From Telmatospirillum sp. (GTDB lineage: Bacteria; Pseudomonadota; Alphaproteobacteria; CACIAM-22H2), in assembly GCA_020248985.1 (NCBI GenBank), contig JADCGL010000012.1, positions 1 to 64,000 of the forward strand: a stretch of 64,000 nt of DNA, read 5' to 3'. Shown in pieces: positions 8,297 to 17,422 of this stretch. Every line of letters starts with the position of its first letter. The stretch's first letter is position 1. The position numbers were made by a program, and so were the translations under genes. The notes under the pieces are model-generated. The model was not told the origin of the DNA and did no database searches. It worked only from the letters and a program-made list of their open reading frames with translations.

Positions 8297-11056
8297 ATGC
8301 CCCACCGTGCGGAACGCGAACGCGCCATGCGCGGCTGCGTCAAACTTCTGGGCGGGCTTGTCGGCGAGACAGTCCGCGCGCAAGAGGGCGATGCGGCCTA
8401 TGCTGCGCTCGAAGCACTGCGCCAAGGCTTCGTCGCCCTGCGCCGCCACGCCAAACCGGACACGAAGGCCATCGTAAAGCTGGCGGCGGGCCTTGCCGAC
8501 ATCGAACCGGACCGCGCCATCATGCTCGCGCGCGCCTTCGCGTTGTTTTTTGCCGTCGTCAATATCGTCGAAGAGGCCTGGCGTGCCGACGAGCGCGTGC
8601 ACGCCGATACGGCGTGGCCGCGCTCGTTCCCGGAAACCTTCGCGCAGCTCGGCAGCGCCGCCTCGGCCAAGCGCGTGCGCGCCTTGCTGCCGGATTTGGC
8701 GCTGATGCCGGTCATGACGGCGCATCCGACGGAGGCGCGACGCCAGACCGTGCAGCGCGGCCATCGCCGCCTCTACGATCTTGTGGCCAAACTTGTCGGG
8801 CTCGATCCGCGCAGCCGGCTCTATGCCGACCAGGTCGACGCGATCCGCGACGAGATCGCGACCTTGTGGAAAACCGACACGGTGCGCGCCGAAAAACTCA
8901 GCGTGGCCGACGAGATCGCCAACGGTTTGTTGTTTTTCCGCATGGCGCTCTACGACGCCGTCGCCGACACGCTGCGCGGCTTCGCAAGCGTGCTGCCGCA
9001 AGGCTGCACGCCGCCGCCGCATCTGCTCGCCTTCGGCTCGTGGATCGGCGGCGATCGCGACGGCAATCCGAACGTCACCGCCAAAACAACATTGTTCGCG
9101 ATGCGCGCCCAGTCGCGCGAAGTGTTGCGCGAATATCTGCGCCGCACCGAAGCGCTTGCCGACCGGCTCACGCAATCGGCTGCCTATATCGATCTCGATC
9201 CAAAATTCGCGGCAATGCTTGCTGCCGACGACAAGCTCTATGCCGCCGCCGTTTTCGGCGAATTCACCGAGCGGCTGCAGCGCGAACCCTATCGGCGCAA
9301 ACTTGCCTATATCCGCTTGCGCCTGCAGGTGCGGCTCGATTGGACGCAAATGCAGCTCGGCGGCGGCGATGCACCGTGCCCGGCCGAAGCCTATCCAAAC
9401 GCGGCCACTTTCGCCGAAGATCTTGCCGCCTTGCGCCAAGCCTTGCGCCACGACGGCGATGCGCGGCTGGCCGACGGGCAGCTCCTCGATCTCGAACGCC
9501 TCGTCGGCGTGTTCGGCTTCCATCTCGCCCGCCTTGACGTGCGCCAGGAAGCCAAGCGCCATCGCGATGCGGTGCAGGAAATCTTCGCCGGCATTCCGGG
9601 CCTGCCCGACTATCTCGCCCAAGACGAAACCACGCGCCTCGATCTGCTCGAAGAACTGATCGCGCGGCCGGGGCCGGTGGTGCTGCTCGGCAGTGCGTTG
9701 TCGGCCGAGACGCGCGAAACGCTCGAGACGCTGCGTGCAATCGCGGCACTGCATGCCGAGTTCGGCGCCAAATCGGTCGAGACCTACGTCGTGTCGATGG
9801 CGGGCAGTGCGAGTGCGGTGTTCGAAGTGCTGCTGCTCGCCCGCCTTGCAGGTCTGCTCGAGCCGCGCCCCGACGGCAGCTTCGCGATGGATCTGCGCGT
9901 CGCACCCTTGTTCGAGACCATCGCCGATCTCGAAGCAGCTCCCGGCATCGTCGAAGCATTGCTCGCGCGCCCGGTCTATCGCGCGATCCTTGCGGCGTCG
10001 GGCGGCTTGCAGGAAGCGATGCTCGGCTATTCGGACAGCTGCAAAGACGGCGGTATTTTGGCCTCGTCCTGGGCGCTGCACCGCGCGCAGACGCGGCTTG
10101 CCGCAATCTTCAAACAAGCGGGCGTCGCGTATGTGCTGTTCCACGGGCGCGGCGGCAGCCATGCGCGCGGCGGCGGGCCCACGCACGATGCGATCCTCGC
10201 GGGCCCGCGCGATGCCGCCAACGGGCGCATCAAATTCACCGAACAGGGCGAGGTGCTGTCGTTCAAATATTCGAACCGCGACACCGCCGCCTACGAGCTC
10301 ACCGTGGCACTCACGGGCCTCCTCAAAAAATCGCTGGGCGCGCCCTATCGCAAGGGCGCACGGCCGCAGGCTTGGGCCGCCGCCATGGCGCGGCTTGCCG
10401 AGCTTGGCGAGGCGGCCTATCGCGAGCTCGTCGCGAGCCCGGGCTTTCTCGACTATTTCTACGAAACCACGCCGGTCGATGAATTGGCGTTCCTCAATAT
10501 CGGCTCACGGCCCTCGCATCGGCCCAAGGCCGGGCGCGACATTCGTGCGATCCGCGCGATCCCGTGGGTGTTCGGCTGGTCGCAAGCGCGACTTGCCTTG
10601 CCCGCCTGGTACGGCGTGGGCCAAGCGGTTGCGGCCTTCGCCAAAGAAGCGCCCGGTAATCTTGCCCTGCTGCGGCGCATGCATCGCGACTGGCCGTTTT
10701 TCCGCAATCTCGTCGACAATGTCGCGATGGCGGAAAGCAAAGCCTCGAGCGAGATCGCGCGCCTCTATATGCCGCTGGCACAAGACCAGATCGCGGCCAA
10801 GCGCATCTTCGCCGCGATCGCGGGCGAACTCGAGGCGACCGCGCGCATGCTGCGCCGGATCACCGGCAACGCGCCGCTTGCGGGCAATCCGCTGCTCGCC
10901 TTGTCGCTCGACCGGCGAAAACCCTATCTCGACGCGATGAACGCATTGCAGGCAGCCTTGATCGCGCGTGCACGCCAGCAAGACGGGGCGGCGTGGCGCC
11001 ATCCGCTGCTGCTGACGGTCAACGCGATCGCGGCGGGCATGCGCAACACGGGCTAG
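8297..11056 (+). CDS. ppc: Phosphoenolpyruvate carboxylase
   Basis: 919-residue cytosolic PEP carboxylase that makes oxaloacetate from PEP and bicarbonate (anaplerosis). Signature motifs appear in order: TAHPTEARRQ (catalytic His), WIGGDRDGNPNVT, GYSDSCKDGG, the Gly-rich loop FHGRGGSHARGGGP, FTEQGEVLSFKY, SRPSHRP and the terminal NTG, which matches the family's conserved C-terminus. The start at 8297 gives the usual length. It lies 78 bp behind ispH. A short palindrome (ATTGCC-C-GGCAAT, 8250-8262) sits in that gap. Its stop codon interlocks with that of the convergent copA (11053-11056). Confidence 0.96.
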   Translation: MPHRAERERAMRGCVKLLGGLVGETVRAQEGDAAYAALEALRQGFVALRRHAKPDTKAIVKLAAGLADIEPDRAIMLARAFALFFAVVNIVEEAWRADERVHADTAWPRSFPETFAQLGSAASAKRVRALLPDLALMPVMTAHPTEARRQTVQRGHRRLYDLVAKLVGLDPRSRLYADQVDAIRDEIATLWKTDTVRAEKLSVADEIANGLLFFRMALYDAVADTLRGFASVLPQGCTPPPHLLAFGSWIGGDRDGNPNVTAKTTLFAMRAQSREVLREYLRRTEALADRLTQSAAYIDLDPKFAAMLAADDKLYAAAVFGEFTERLQREPYRRKLAYIRLRLQVRLDWTQMQLGGGDAPCPAEAYPNAATFAEDLAALRQALRHDGDARLADGQLLDLERLVGVFGFHLARLDVRQEAKRHRDAVQEIFAGIPGLPDYLAQDETTRLDLLEELIARPGPVVLLGSALSAETRETLETLRAIAALHAEFGAKSVETYVVSMAGSASAVFEVLLLARLAGLLEPRPDGSFAMDLRVAPLFETIADLEAAPGIVEALLARPVYRAILAASGGLQEAMLGYSDSCKDGGILASSWALHRAQTRLAAIFKQAGVAYVLFHGRGGSHARGGGPTHDAILAGPRDAANGRIKFTEQGEVLSFKYSNRDTAAYELTVALTGLLKKSLGAPYRKGARPQAWAAAMARLAELGEAAYRELVASPGFLDYFYETTPVDELAFLNIGSRPSHRPKAGRDIRAIRAIPWVFGWSQARLALPAWYGVGQAVAAFAKEAPGNLALLRRMHRDWPFFRNLVDNVAMAESKASSEIARLYMPLAQDQIAAKRIFAAIAGELEATARMLRRITGNAPLAGNPLLALSLDRRKPYLDAMNALQAALIARARQQDGAAWRHPLLLTVNAIAAGMRNTG

Positions 11057-13506
11057 TGCGCGAAGCGGCGCAGGCGCAACGCATTGCCGACGACGAAGAT
11101 GCTCGACGCCGCCATCGCTGCCGCCGCGAAGATCGGCGACATCTGGATGCCGAACCACGGATAGAGCGCACCCGCCGCAACCGGAATGAGAGCTGCGTTG
11201 TAGCCGAAGGCCCAGAACAGATTCTGGCGGATATTGCGCATGGTGGCTTTGGACAGCGCCACGGCCTCGGCAACCGCCGCGAGGTCGCCTGCAACGAGAA
11301 CGACGTCCGCACTGTCGATCGCGATGTCGGTACCGCTGCCCACCGCAATGCCGATATCGGCCTCTGCCAAGGCGGGCGCATCGTTGATGCCGTCGCCGAC
11401 AAACGCGATCGTTTCGCCCGCCTTGCGCCACGTCGCAAGTGTGGCGAGCTTGTCGGCGGGCATCGCTTCGGCGACCACGCGTGCTATGCCAAGCGTCGCG
11501 GCAACGCTGGTCGCCGTCGCGCGATTGTCGCCCGAGACCATCGCGGTCGCGAGGCCCGCCGCCTGCAGCGCCGCAATCGCGGGCTTCGCACTTGCGCGGA
11601 TCGGATCGGCAACCGCCACGAGGGCCGCCAAGCGTCCGTCGACCGCGGCGAAGAGCGGCGATTTGCCTTCTTTGGCAAGTGCTGCCATCGCGTCGGCAAA
11701 CGGGGCCGTCGAAATGCCGAGCGAGGCGAGATAGCGGTCGGCCCCGACGGCGACGTCGTGCGTTCCCACGCGCGCGCAGGCACCCAGGCCGGGGCTTGCG
11801 GCGAAATCGGCGACGGGCAAGACCGCGAGGCCCTTGTCCTTCGCCGCCCGCACGATTGCGGCCGCGATCGGATGTTCGGACGCGGCTTCGAGCGCTGCCA
11901 GCAGCGCCAACACGTCGTTGGCCGCAAAACCTGTTGCGACAACGAGATCGGTCAGTTCAGGGCGTCCCTTGGTGAGCGTGCCGGTCTTGTCGAACGCGAC
12001 CAGCGTTGCGGTTCCCAATCGCTGCAAAGCTTCGCCGCGCCGAAACAGAATGCCGCGCTCGGCCGCACGCCCGCTTGCGACGAGTATCGAAATCGGCGTG
12101 GCAAGGCCCATGGCGCACGGGCAGGCGACGATCAGCACGGCAACCGCGTTGGCGAGCGCCAAACCGAACGCATCCGCCCCGCCCCACAGCATCCAGCCCG
12201 CAAACGTCGCCGCCGCCGCCGCAAACACGGCCGGCACGAAGCGCGCGGTCACGCGGTCGACGACCGCCTGGATCGGCAATTTGCCAGCTTGCGCGTTTTC
12301 GACGAGTCGCTTTATCTGCGCCAGCATCGTGTCCGCACCGACTTTCGTCGCCGTGAAAACGAAGCCGCCGTTCTGGTTGACCGTGCCGCCGATAACGGCC
12401 GCACCCGCTTCTTTGAAGACGGGCACGGGCTCGCCTGTGACCATCGACTCGTCGACATAGGAATGGCCGGTGGCGAGCGTGCCGTCGGCGGCAATGCGCT
12501 CGCCCGGACGGACCTGCAGCCGGTCGCCGACGACGACCGACGCGATCGGCAGTTCGACGAAAACGCCGTCGCGCTCGACCCGCGCGGTCTTGGCCTGCAA
12601 GCGGCCCAGCCGTTCGATCGCATCGCGCGCATGGCCGCGGCTCAAGCCCTCGAGATAGCGGCCAAGCAGCACCAGCACGATGACCGAGACGGCCGCTTCG
12701 AAATAAAGATGCGCCGCACCGTCGGGCATAAGATCGGGTGCCGCGACCGCCGCCAGCGAATAGAGATAGGCGCTGAGCGTGCCGACCGCGACGAGCGTGT
12801 TCATGTCGGGCGTGCCACGCAGCAGATTGGCGAGACCCACGCGCTGGAAATCGATGCCCGGCCCGAACATCACGAGCGTGGTCAGCACGAGCGACGCATA
12901 GGCGACGAAGACCGGCGAAAACGCCGCATGGATCCAGTGATGCAGCGGCGGGAACAGATGCCCGCCCATCTCGACCGCAAAAACCGGCGCGCCGAGCGCC
13001 GCCGCCAAAACAAGACGGCGGCCAAGCCCCGTGCTCGCGTCGCGCTCGTTTTCAGGCGGCGCTTCGGATCCCAGCTTCGTTGCGTCGTAACCCGCATCCG
13101 CGATCGCGCGCGCAAGGGCGGCCGGATCGGCAATGCCGTCGCGATAGACGACGTGCGCGCGCTCGGTGGCAAGATTGACGGTCGCCGCAAGCACGCCCGG
13201 CACGCGTTTGGCCGCCGCCTCGACATGCGCGACGCACGAAGCGCAAGTCATGCCCGATACGGCGAAGTCGACCGAAGCGGTGCGCACCGAATAGCCGGCC
13301 GCTTCGATCGCAGGGGCGAGTTTCGCCAGCGCCGCCGGATCGGACAGCACCACCTGCGCCTGCTCGGTCGCGAGATTGACGACGGCCGACGCAACGCCCG
13401 GAATCCGCGCCAATGCCTTTTCGACATGCGCCACGCACGAGGCGCAGCTCATCCCCTCGACCGGGATCGCATAGGCGTCGGCTTTTGCTCTGGCGTCGTC
13501 GGGCAT
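11053..13506 (-). CDS. copA: Copper-translocating P1B-type ATPase
   Basis: 817-residue heavy-metal P-type ATPase that exports Cu(I) across the inner membrane. Two N-terminal HMA domains carry GMSCASC and GMTCASC. The membrane ion-binding motif is CPC in IVACPCAMGLATP. The phosphorylation site is DKTGTLTKG and the hinge motif is GDGINDAPALAEADIG. ATG 13506 (MPDDARAK) is chosen because an AAGGA lies about 12 bases upstream. An ATG at 13551 would add 15 residues. The CPC motif and paired CxxC domains favour copper (or silver) over zinc/cadmium. It is convergent with ppc, with a 4-base overlap. Confidence 0.93.
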   Translation of the reverse strand: MPDDARAKADAYAIPVEGMSCASCVAHVEKALARIPGVASAVVNLATEQAQVVLSDPAALAKLAPAIEAAGYSVRTASVDFAVSGMTCASCVAHVEAAAKRVPGVLAATVNLATERAHVVYRDGIADPAALARAIADAGYDATKLGSEAPPENERDASTGLGRRLVLAAALGAPVFAVEMGGHLFPPLHHWIHAAFSPVFVAYASLVLTTLVMFGPGIDFQRVGLANLLRGTPDMNTLVAVGTLSAYLYSLAAVAAPDLMPDGAAHLYFEAAVSVIVLVLLGRYLEGLSRGHARDAIERLGRLQAKTARVERDGVFVELPIASVVVGDRLQVRPGERIAADGTLATGHSYVDESMVTGEPVPVFKEAGAAVIGGTVNQNGGFVFTATKVGADTMLAQIKRLVENAQAGKLPIQAVVDRVTARFVPAVFAAAAATFAGWMLWGGADAFGLALANAVAVLIVACPCAMGLATPISILVASGRAAERGILFRRGEALQRLGTATLVAFDKTGTLTKGRPELTDLVVATGFAANDVLALLAALEAASEHPIAAAIVRAAKDKGLAVLPVADFAASPGLGACARVGTHDVAVGADRYLASLGISTAPFADAMAALAKEGKSPLFAAVDGRLAALVAVADPIRASAKPAIAALQAAGLATAMVSGDNRATATSVAATLGIARVVAEAMPADKLATLATWRKAGETIAFVGDGINDAPALAEADIGIAVGSGTDIAIDSADVVLVAGDLAAVAEAVALSKATMRNIRQNLFWAFGYNAALIPVAAGALYPWFGIQMSPIFAAAAMAASSIFVVGNALRLRRFAH

Positions 13507-13631
13507 GGCTTGCTGGGTTCCTTCGGACAGGATGATGGACCCTTCCCGCACGGCAAGGTCAAGGCGACAGGCTTGGCCCGACCGTTCGTTTCAGTCTAGA
13601 CTCGTTTCCCGCGAGGGGAGGCTGCCGACCG

Positions 13632-13901
13632 ATGGCGCCATTCGTCTGGAAACCGGCGCACGCGTTTGCCGCAGTCGCTGTATGTACGATGGGCGGCATG
13701 CTCGGCACACTTGCGGCGTGGCTGCAAAGCCCGATCTATTTCTACTGCCAGCGCGTCGCCTTCATGCGCCAGCCGGGCTGCACACGGGCCGCGTTCGGCG
13801 GCATCCCAAAGCTGGCACTCTATTGGCACTGGCCGCTGTTCGGCATCCTCGTTTTCGGCATCGCCTTCTATATCGTGATGCGACTACGCGCTCCAAGATA
13901 G
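13632..13901 (+). CDS. Small two-helix membrane protein of unknown function
   Basis: 89 residues. A good ribosome site (GAGGGGAGG) precedes the ATG. There are two hydrophobic stretches, about 10-32 and 62-84, joined by a loop with two cysteines (YFYCQR, QPGCTR) and several basic residues. This suggests an inner-membrane protein with the loop on one face. It is not related to its neighbours by any recognisable domain. It lies divergent from copA and convergent with the HlyD-type gene. No homologous family is recognised. The start signal and hydrophobic pattern argue that it is a real gene. Confidence 0.55.
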   Translation: MAPFVWKPAHAFAAVAVCTMGGMLGTLAAWLQSPIYFYCQRVAFMRQPGCTRAAFGGIPKLALYWHWPLFGILVFGIAFYIVMRLRAPR

Positions 13902-13913
13902 GCGCGCGTCTGT

Positions 13914-15245
13914 CTACTTCTCGCTGAACGCCTGGTCGAGCGCGCGGTAGACCGGATTGAGCATGTAGCGCAGCACGCTGCGCTCGTCGGTCTTGATGTC
14001 GGCGAGCACCGTCATGCCCGGCAGCAGCGGATTGCGCGCGGGATCGTCACCCGCGTAGTTTTTGTCGAGGCTGATGACCGCCTTGTAGTAGGTGCGCCCC
14101 TGCGGATCGGTGAGGGTCGAGGCCGACAGGCTCGTGAGCGTGCCGGGCACGCTGCCGAAGCGCGCGAAATCGTAGGTCGAGATCTTGACCGAAACGGGCT
14201 GGCCGACGCGCACCTGGCCGATATCGTTGGGCGGCAGGCGCGCTTCGACGATGAGCTCGCGGCCGATCGGCACCACTTCGAGCAGCGTGCCGCCCGGCGG
14301 CAGGACGCCGCGCTCGCTGCGCACGCGCATTTCCTTGACCACGCCGCGCACCGGCGACAGCACCTTGGTGCGCGCGACGCGGTCGTCGAGACGCACGCGC
14401 GCCTCCTCGACCTGGCGCAGTTCGGCCGTGACGCTGCCCACTTCGCGCATCGCTTCGGCCGACAAGCGGCTGTCGAGTTCGATCAGGCGCTGTTCGGCTT
14501 CCGCAACCGCTTCGCGCGCGCGCCCAATATTGACGGTTACGGTCGAAAGCTCGCCCTGCACGCGGTTCATCTCGCGCTGCACGTCGAGCAGTGTGATGCG
14601 CGAATTGAGGCCCTGGTCGGTCAGGCGCTGGCGCATGCCGAGCGCTTCGCCGGTGATTTCGATCTGGCGCTCGAGCGTACGGCGCTGGCTCAGCAACGCG
14701 TCGAGATCCGCACGCCGCCCGCCGAGCTGGCGCTCGAGAACCACGCGCTGGCTGGTGCGTGCGCGCTCCTGCGTGCGCAGTATCGCCGCTTGATCTGCCG
14801 AAAGGCCCGTTTCGGTCGCTTCGGCAAGCGTGGCAACGCGCCCCTCGGCGAAGGCGCGCAGGCGCTCGGCCTGCAGGCGCAAACTAGCCTCGCGCGAGGC
14901 AAGCTGGTCGCGCTCGGCCGTCGCAGCCGTCGCGTCGATCTCGACGAGCAACTGGCCCTCTTCGACGACGTCGCCTTCGCGCACGAGAATATGAGCGACG
15001 ATGCCGCCTTCAAGATGCTGCACGAGCTGCACGCTGCCGGCCGGCACGATCTCGCCGGGGCCTTGCGCAATCTGCGCCACGTTGGTGTAGGCCGCCCACG
15101 CGACGGCCCCGCCCAGCAAGGCCGCGATCAGCCACACGGCCGCGCGCATGAGCCAAGGGGCGCCGCCTTCCTCGAGATGGATCGCGAGGGTGAGATAGCG
15201 GATGCGGGCAGGATCGGCCCGCAGTGCTGTCGAGGGCAGCGTCAT
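13914..15245 (-). CDS. Type I secretion membrane-fusion protein (HlyD family)
   Basis: 443-residue periplasmic adaptor. It has a short cytoplasmic N-terminus and one transmembrane helix (about 33-55, AAVWLIAALLGGAVAWAAY). The biotinyl-lipoyl-like half-motif VQHLEGGIVAHILVREGDVV is followed by long coiled-coil helices (about 110-290, rich in Glu, Arg and Leu heptads). A beta-barrel C-terminus contains the family segment KTKVLSPVRG-like RTKVLSPVRGVVKEM. It should bridge the ABC exporter to a TolC-type channel encoded elsewhere. The ATG at 15245 overlaps the upstream ABC stop as ATGA, and it is the last gene of the three-gene secretion operon. Confidence 0.9.
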   Translation of the reverse strand: MTLPSTALRADPARIRYLTLAIHLEEGGAPWLMRAAVWLIAALLGGAVAWAAYTNVAQIAQGPGEIVPAGSVQLVQHLEGGIVAHILVREGDVVEEGQLLVEIDATAATAERDQLASREASLRLQAERLRAFAEGRVATLAEATETGLSADQAAILRTQERARTSQRVVLERQLGGRRADLDALLSQRRTLERQIEITGEALGMRQRLTDQGLNSRITLLDVQREMNRVQGELSTVTVNIGRAREAVAEAEQRLIELDSRLSAEAMREVGSVTAELRQVEEARVRLDDRVARTKVLSPVRGVVKEMRVRSERGVLPPGGTLLEVVPIGRELIVEARLPPNDIGQVRVGQPVSVKISTYDFARFGSVPGTLTSLSASTLTDPQGRTYYKAVISLDKNYAGDDPARNPLLPGMTVLADIKTDERSVLRYMLNPVYRALDQAFSEK

Positions 15246-17422
15246 CGAATGGCTCCGGGAACCGAGGCGGAAGGGTTGGCGCGCATCTGCACGATGCGGC
15301 CGCCGTCGAACGTAGCGACGCGGTCGCACAAAGCAAGATGGCTCGGGCGATGGGAAATCAGAATGATCGTCTGCTTGCCCTTGCGCCGCTGGAGCGCGGC
15401 AATAAGAGCGGCGTCGCCGTTCGCATCGAGCCACTGGCCGGGCTCGTCGAGCAGCAGCACGGCTGACGGCCGCAGGAAAACGCGCGCCAGGGCGATGCGC
15501 TGCAAGAGGCCTGCGGGCAGGCCGCTCGCCCCTTGGTCGCCGAGCTGCGTGTCGAATCCGTCTTTGAGGGCGAGCACTTCGTCGAGGCCGCCGGCTTCGG
15601 CGAGAGCCGCATGCAGGTCGGGCGTGCTCGCCGTAGGCGCCGCGAGGCGCAGATTCTGGGCGATCGTGCCGTAGAAGAGATGGCGGCTTTGCGGCGCATA
15701 GGCGATCGCAAGACGAAGCTCGGCCGGCGTCATCTGGCGGATGTCGAGGCCGTCGAGCTGCACCGTGCCCGCCTGCGGCTGGTAGAGACCCATCATGACT
15801 TTGAGCGCGGTCGATTTGCCGGCACCCGAGTGCCCCGCAAAGCCCACCATCTCGCCGGGCTTCGCCACGAAATCCACGCCGAGCAAGGCGGGCTCGGCTT
15901 CCGCGCGGTAGCGCAGCGACACGCGGTTGAGAGCGATCTGTCCGCGAAACACGCGCTGGACGACGGCGGGCGTCGCACGGTCGGTCAGTTCCGGGCGCAG
16001 CCGCAGCAGCTGGTCGATCTGCGCCAAGCTCTGGCGGATCTGCGTGAGGCGCGACAGGGCCGCAATGCCGACCTGCAGCGGCGACAGCACGCGCCACGTG
16101 AGCGCCATCGTCGCGACGAGCGCACCCACCGACATCTGCGCATCGATGATGCGGGCAGCTCCCCACACCAGCACGATGGCGCCGGCAAGCATCGTGAGGC
16201 CTTGCGACGCGGTCTGCAGAACCGCGTTGCTGGCCTGCACCTTGCGCCCTTCGCCGACTGCCGAGGCCGAAGCGGCACGGTAGCGTTCGAGCCAGGCATC
16301 GGCGCCGCCGATCTGCTTGATAGCGCGCAAATTCGACACGATTTCGACCGACAACGCGTGGCGTTGGCTGCGCGCCTTGCTGGCCCGCGCCGAAGGCCCC
16401 TGCAGCAGCGCCGACCCGAAATAGCCCGATACGACCAGGAGCAAGCCCAGCACCAGCGGCACCAAGACGAGCGGCCCACCCAGTATGCCGATCGCGATGA
16501 GGAACACGAACAGGAACGGCAGATCGAGCGCCACGCCGGCGAGCGGACCGTTGAAAAACTCGCGCACGGACTCGAACTCTTTGAGGCGCGCGAGTTGCGT
16601 GCCGACGGGCGCACCCTCCAAATACTGGGTAGGCAAGCGCAAAAGATGCCGCAGCACGGCGACCGAAATCAGCCGCTCGATGCGCGCCCCAACATAGGCC
16701 AACAGCCGGCCACGCAGCAGACGCATCAGGAAATCGAACACGAACACCGCCGCCATGCCGATGGCGAGCGAGAACAGCAGCGCGCGCGACTGGGTTCCGA
16801 CGACTTTGTCGAAGACCGCCATCGAAAACAGCGGGAAGGCAAGTGCGAGCAGATCGGTGAACAGCGTCAGCAGCGCAAGCTGGCCCAGAATAGGGCGGAA
16901 ACGATGCAGCAAGCGCGACATGAACGAGGTTTGGGCGGCATTCTCCTCGCGCGATGTCTCGATCGTTTCGATCAGATAGATCGAGCCCAGCGGGACATCC
17001 GCCGCCAGCACGTCGCGCTCCTCGCCGGCGTGCGCGTCGAAAATGCGCATGCGCGCGCCCTCGCGCGACAGGAGCACACGCGGTGCACCCGACGGGCTCA
17101 CATGCAGACACGGCAGCAGCCGCCGATCGATTTCGTCGGGCCGCTTTTTGTAGGGCTTGGTCGCGAATGAGAGCTCGGCCAAAACATTGCGCAAACCATC
17201 GAGATCGAGATTGGCCGCAAAATGCGGCAGCGCTTCGACGATCACGCGCGGATCGCCGCGCCAGCCGAGCGCGTTCAGAAGCGGCATCAAGCAGGCGGTG
17301 AAAGGCGAATGGGCCTGGAACGCTTCGAGCCGACCTTGGCGCAGTTCTTCGGCCAGCGGATCGGCGCGCACGACCGCAATGTCGGGCCGCGAGCGCTGCG
17401 GCAAGGCGACGGGCTCGCTCAT
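15242..17422 (-). CDS. Type I secretion permease/ATPase with N-terminal C39-like domain
   Basis: 726 residues. The N-terminal ~150 residues resemble the catalytically dead C39-like domain of RTX exporters. No catalytic cysteine is evident. The transmembrane ABC domain follows (about 175-450), then the nucleotide-binding domain. Walker A is intact (GHSGAGKST), as are the Q-loop (YAPQ), Walker B (VLLLDEP) and the switch His (LISHRPS). The signature motif is badly degraded: LPAGLLQRIALAR in place of LSGGQ. This complements defects in the partner encoded just upstream. Both ends overlap its neighbours as ATGA. It should export the adjacent RTX protein. Confidence 0.9.
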   Translation of the reverse strand: MSEPVALPQRSRPDIAVVRADPLAEELRQGRLEAFQAHSPFTACLMPLLNALGWRGDPRVIVEALPHFAANLDLDGLRNVLAELSFATKPYKKRPDEIDRRLLPCLHVSPSGAPRVLLSREGARMRIFDAHAGEERDVLAADVPLGSIYLIETIETSREENAAQTSFMSRLLHRFRPILGQLALLTLFTDLLALAFPLFSMAVFDKVVGTQSRALLFSLAIGMAAVFVFDFLMRLLRGRLLAYVGARIERLISVAVLRHLLRLPTQYLEGAPVGTQLARLKEFESVREFFNGPLAGVALDLPFLFVFLIAIGILGGPLVLVPLVLGLLLVVSGYFGSALLQGPSARASKARSQRHALSVEIVSNLRAIKQIGGADAWLERYRAASASAVGEGRKVQASNAVLQTASQGLTMLAGAIVLVWGAARIIDAQMSVGALVATMALTWRVLSPLQVGIAALSRLTQIRQSLAQIDQLLRLRPELTDRATPAVVQRVFRGQIALNRVSLRYRAEAEPALLGVDFVAKPGEMVGFAGHSGAGKSTALKVMMGLYQPQAGTVQLDGLDIRQMTPAELRLAIAYAPQSRHLFYGTIAQNLRLAAPTASTPDLHAALAEAGGLDEVLALKDGFDTQLGDQGASGLPAGLLQRIALARVFLRPSAVLLLDEPGQWLDANGDAALIAALQRRKGKQTIILISHRPSHLALCDRVATFDGGRIVQMRANPSASVPGAIR

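Noticed and set aside
7115..10186. 1,023-codon minus-strand frame opposite ispH and ppc
   Set aside because: Both sense genes have full conserved motif sets. The antisense frame is Arg/Ala-rich with no recognisable domain.
10993..13599. 868-codon plus-strand frame opposite copA
   Set aside because: Shadow of the copper ATPase, which has all P-type motifs.
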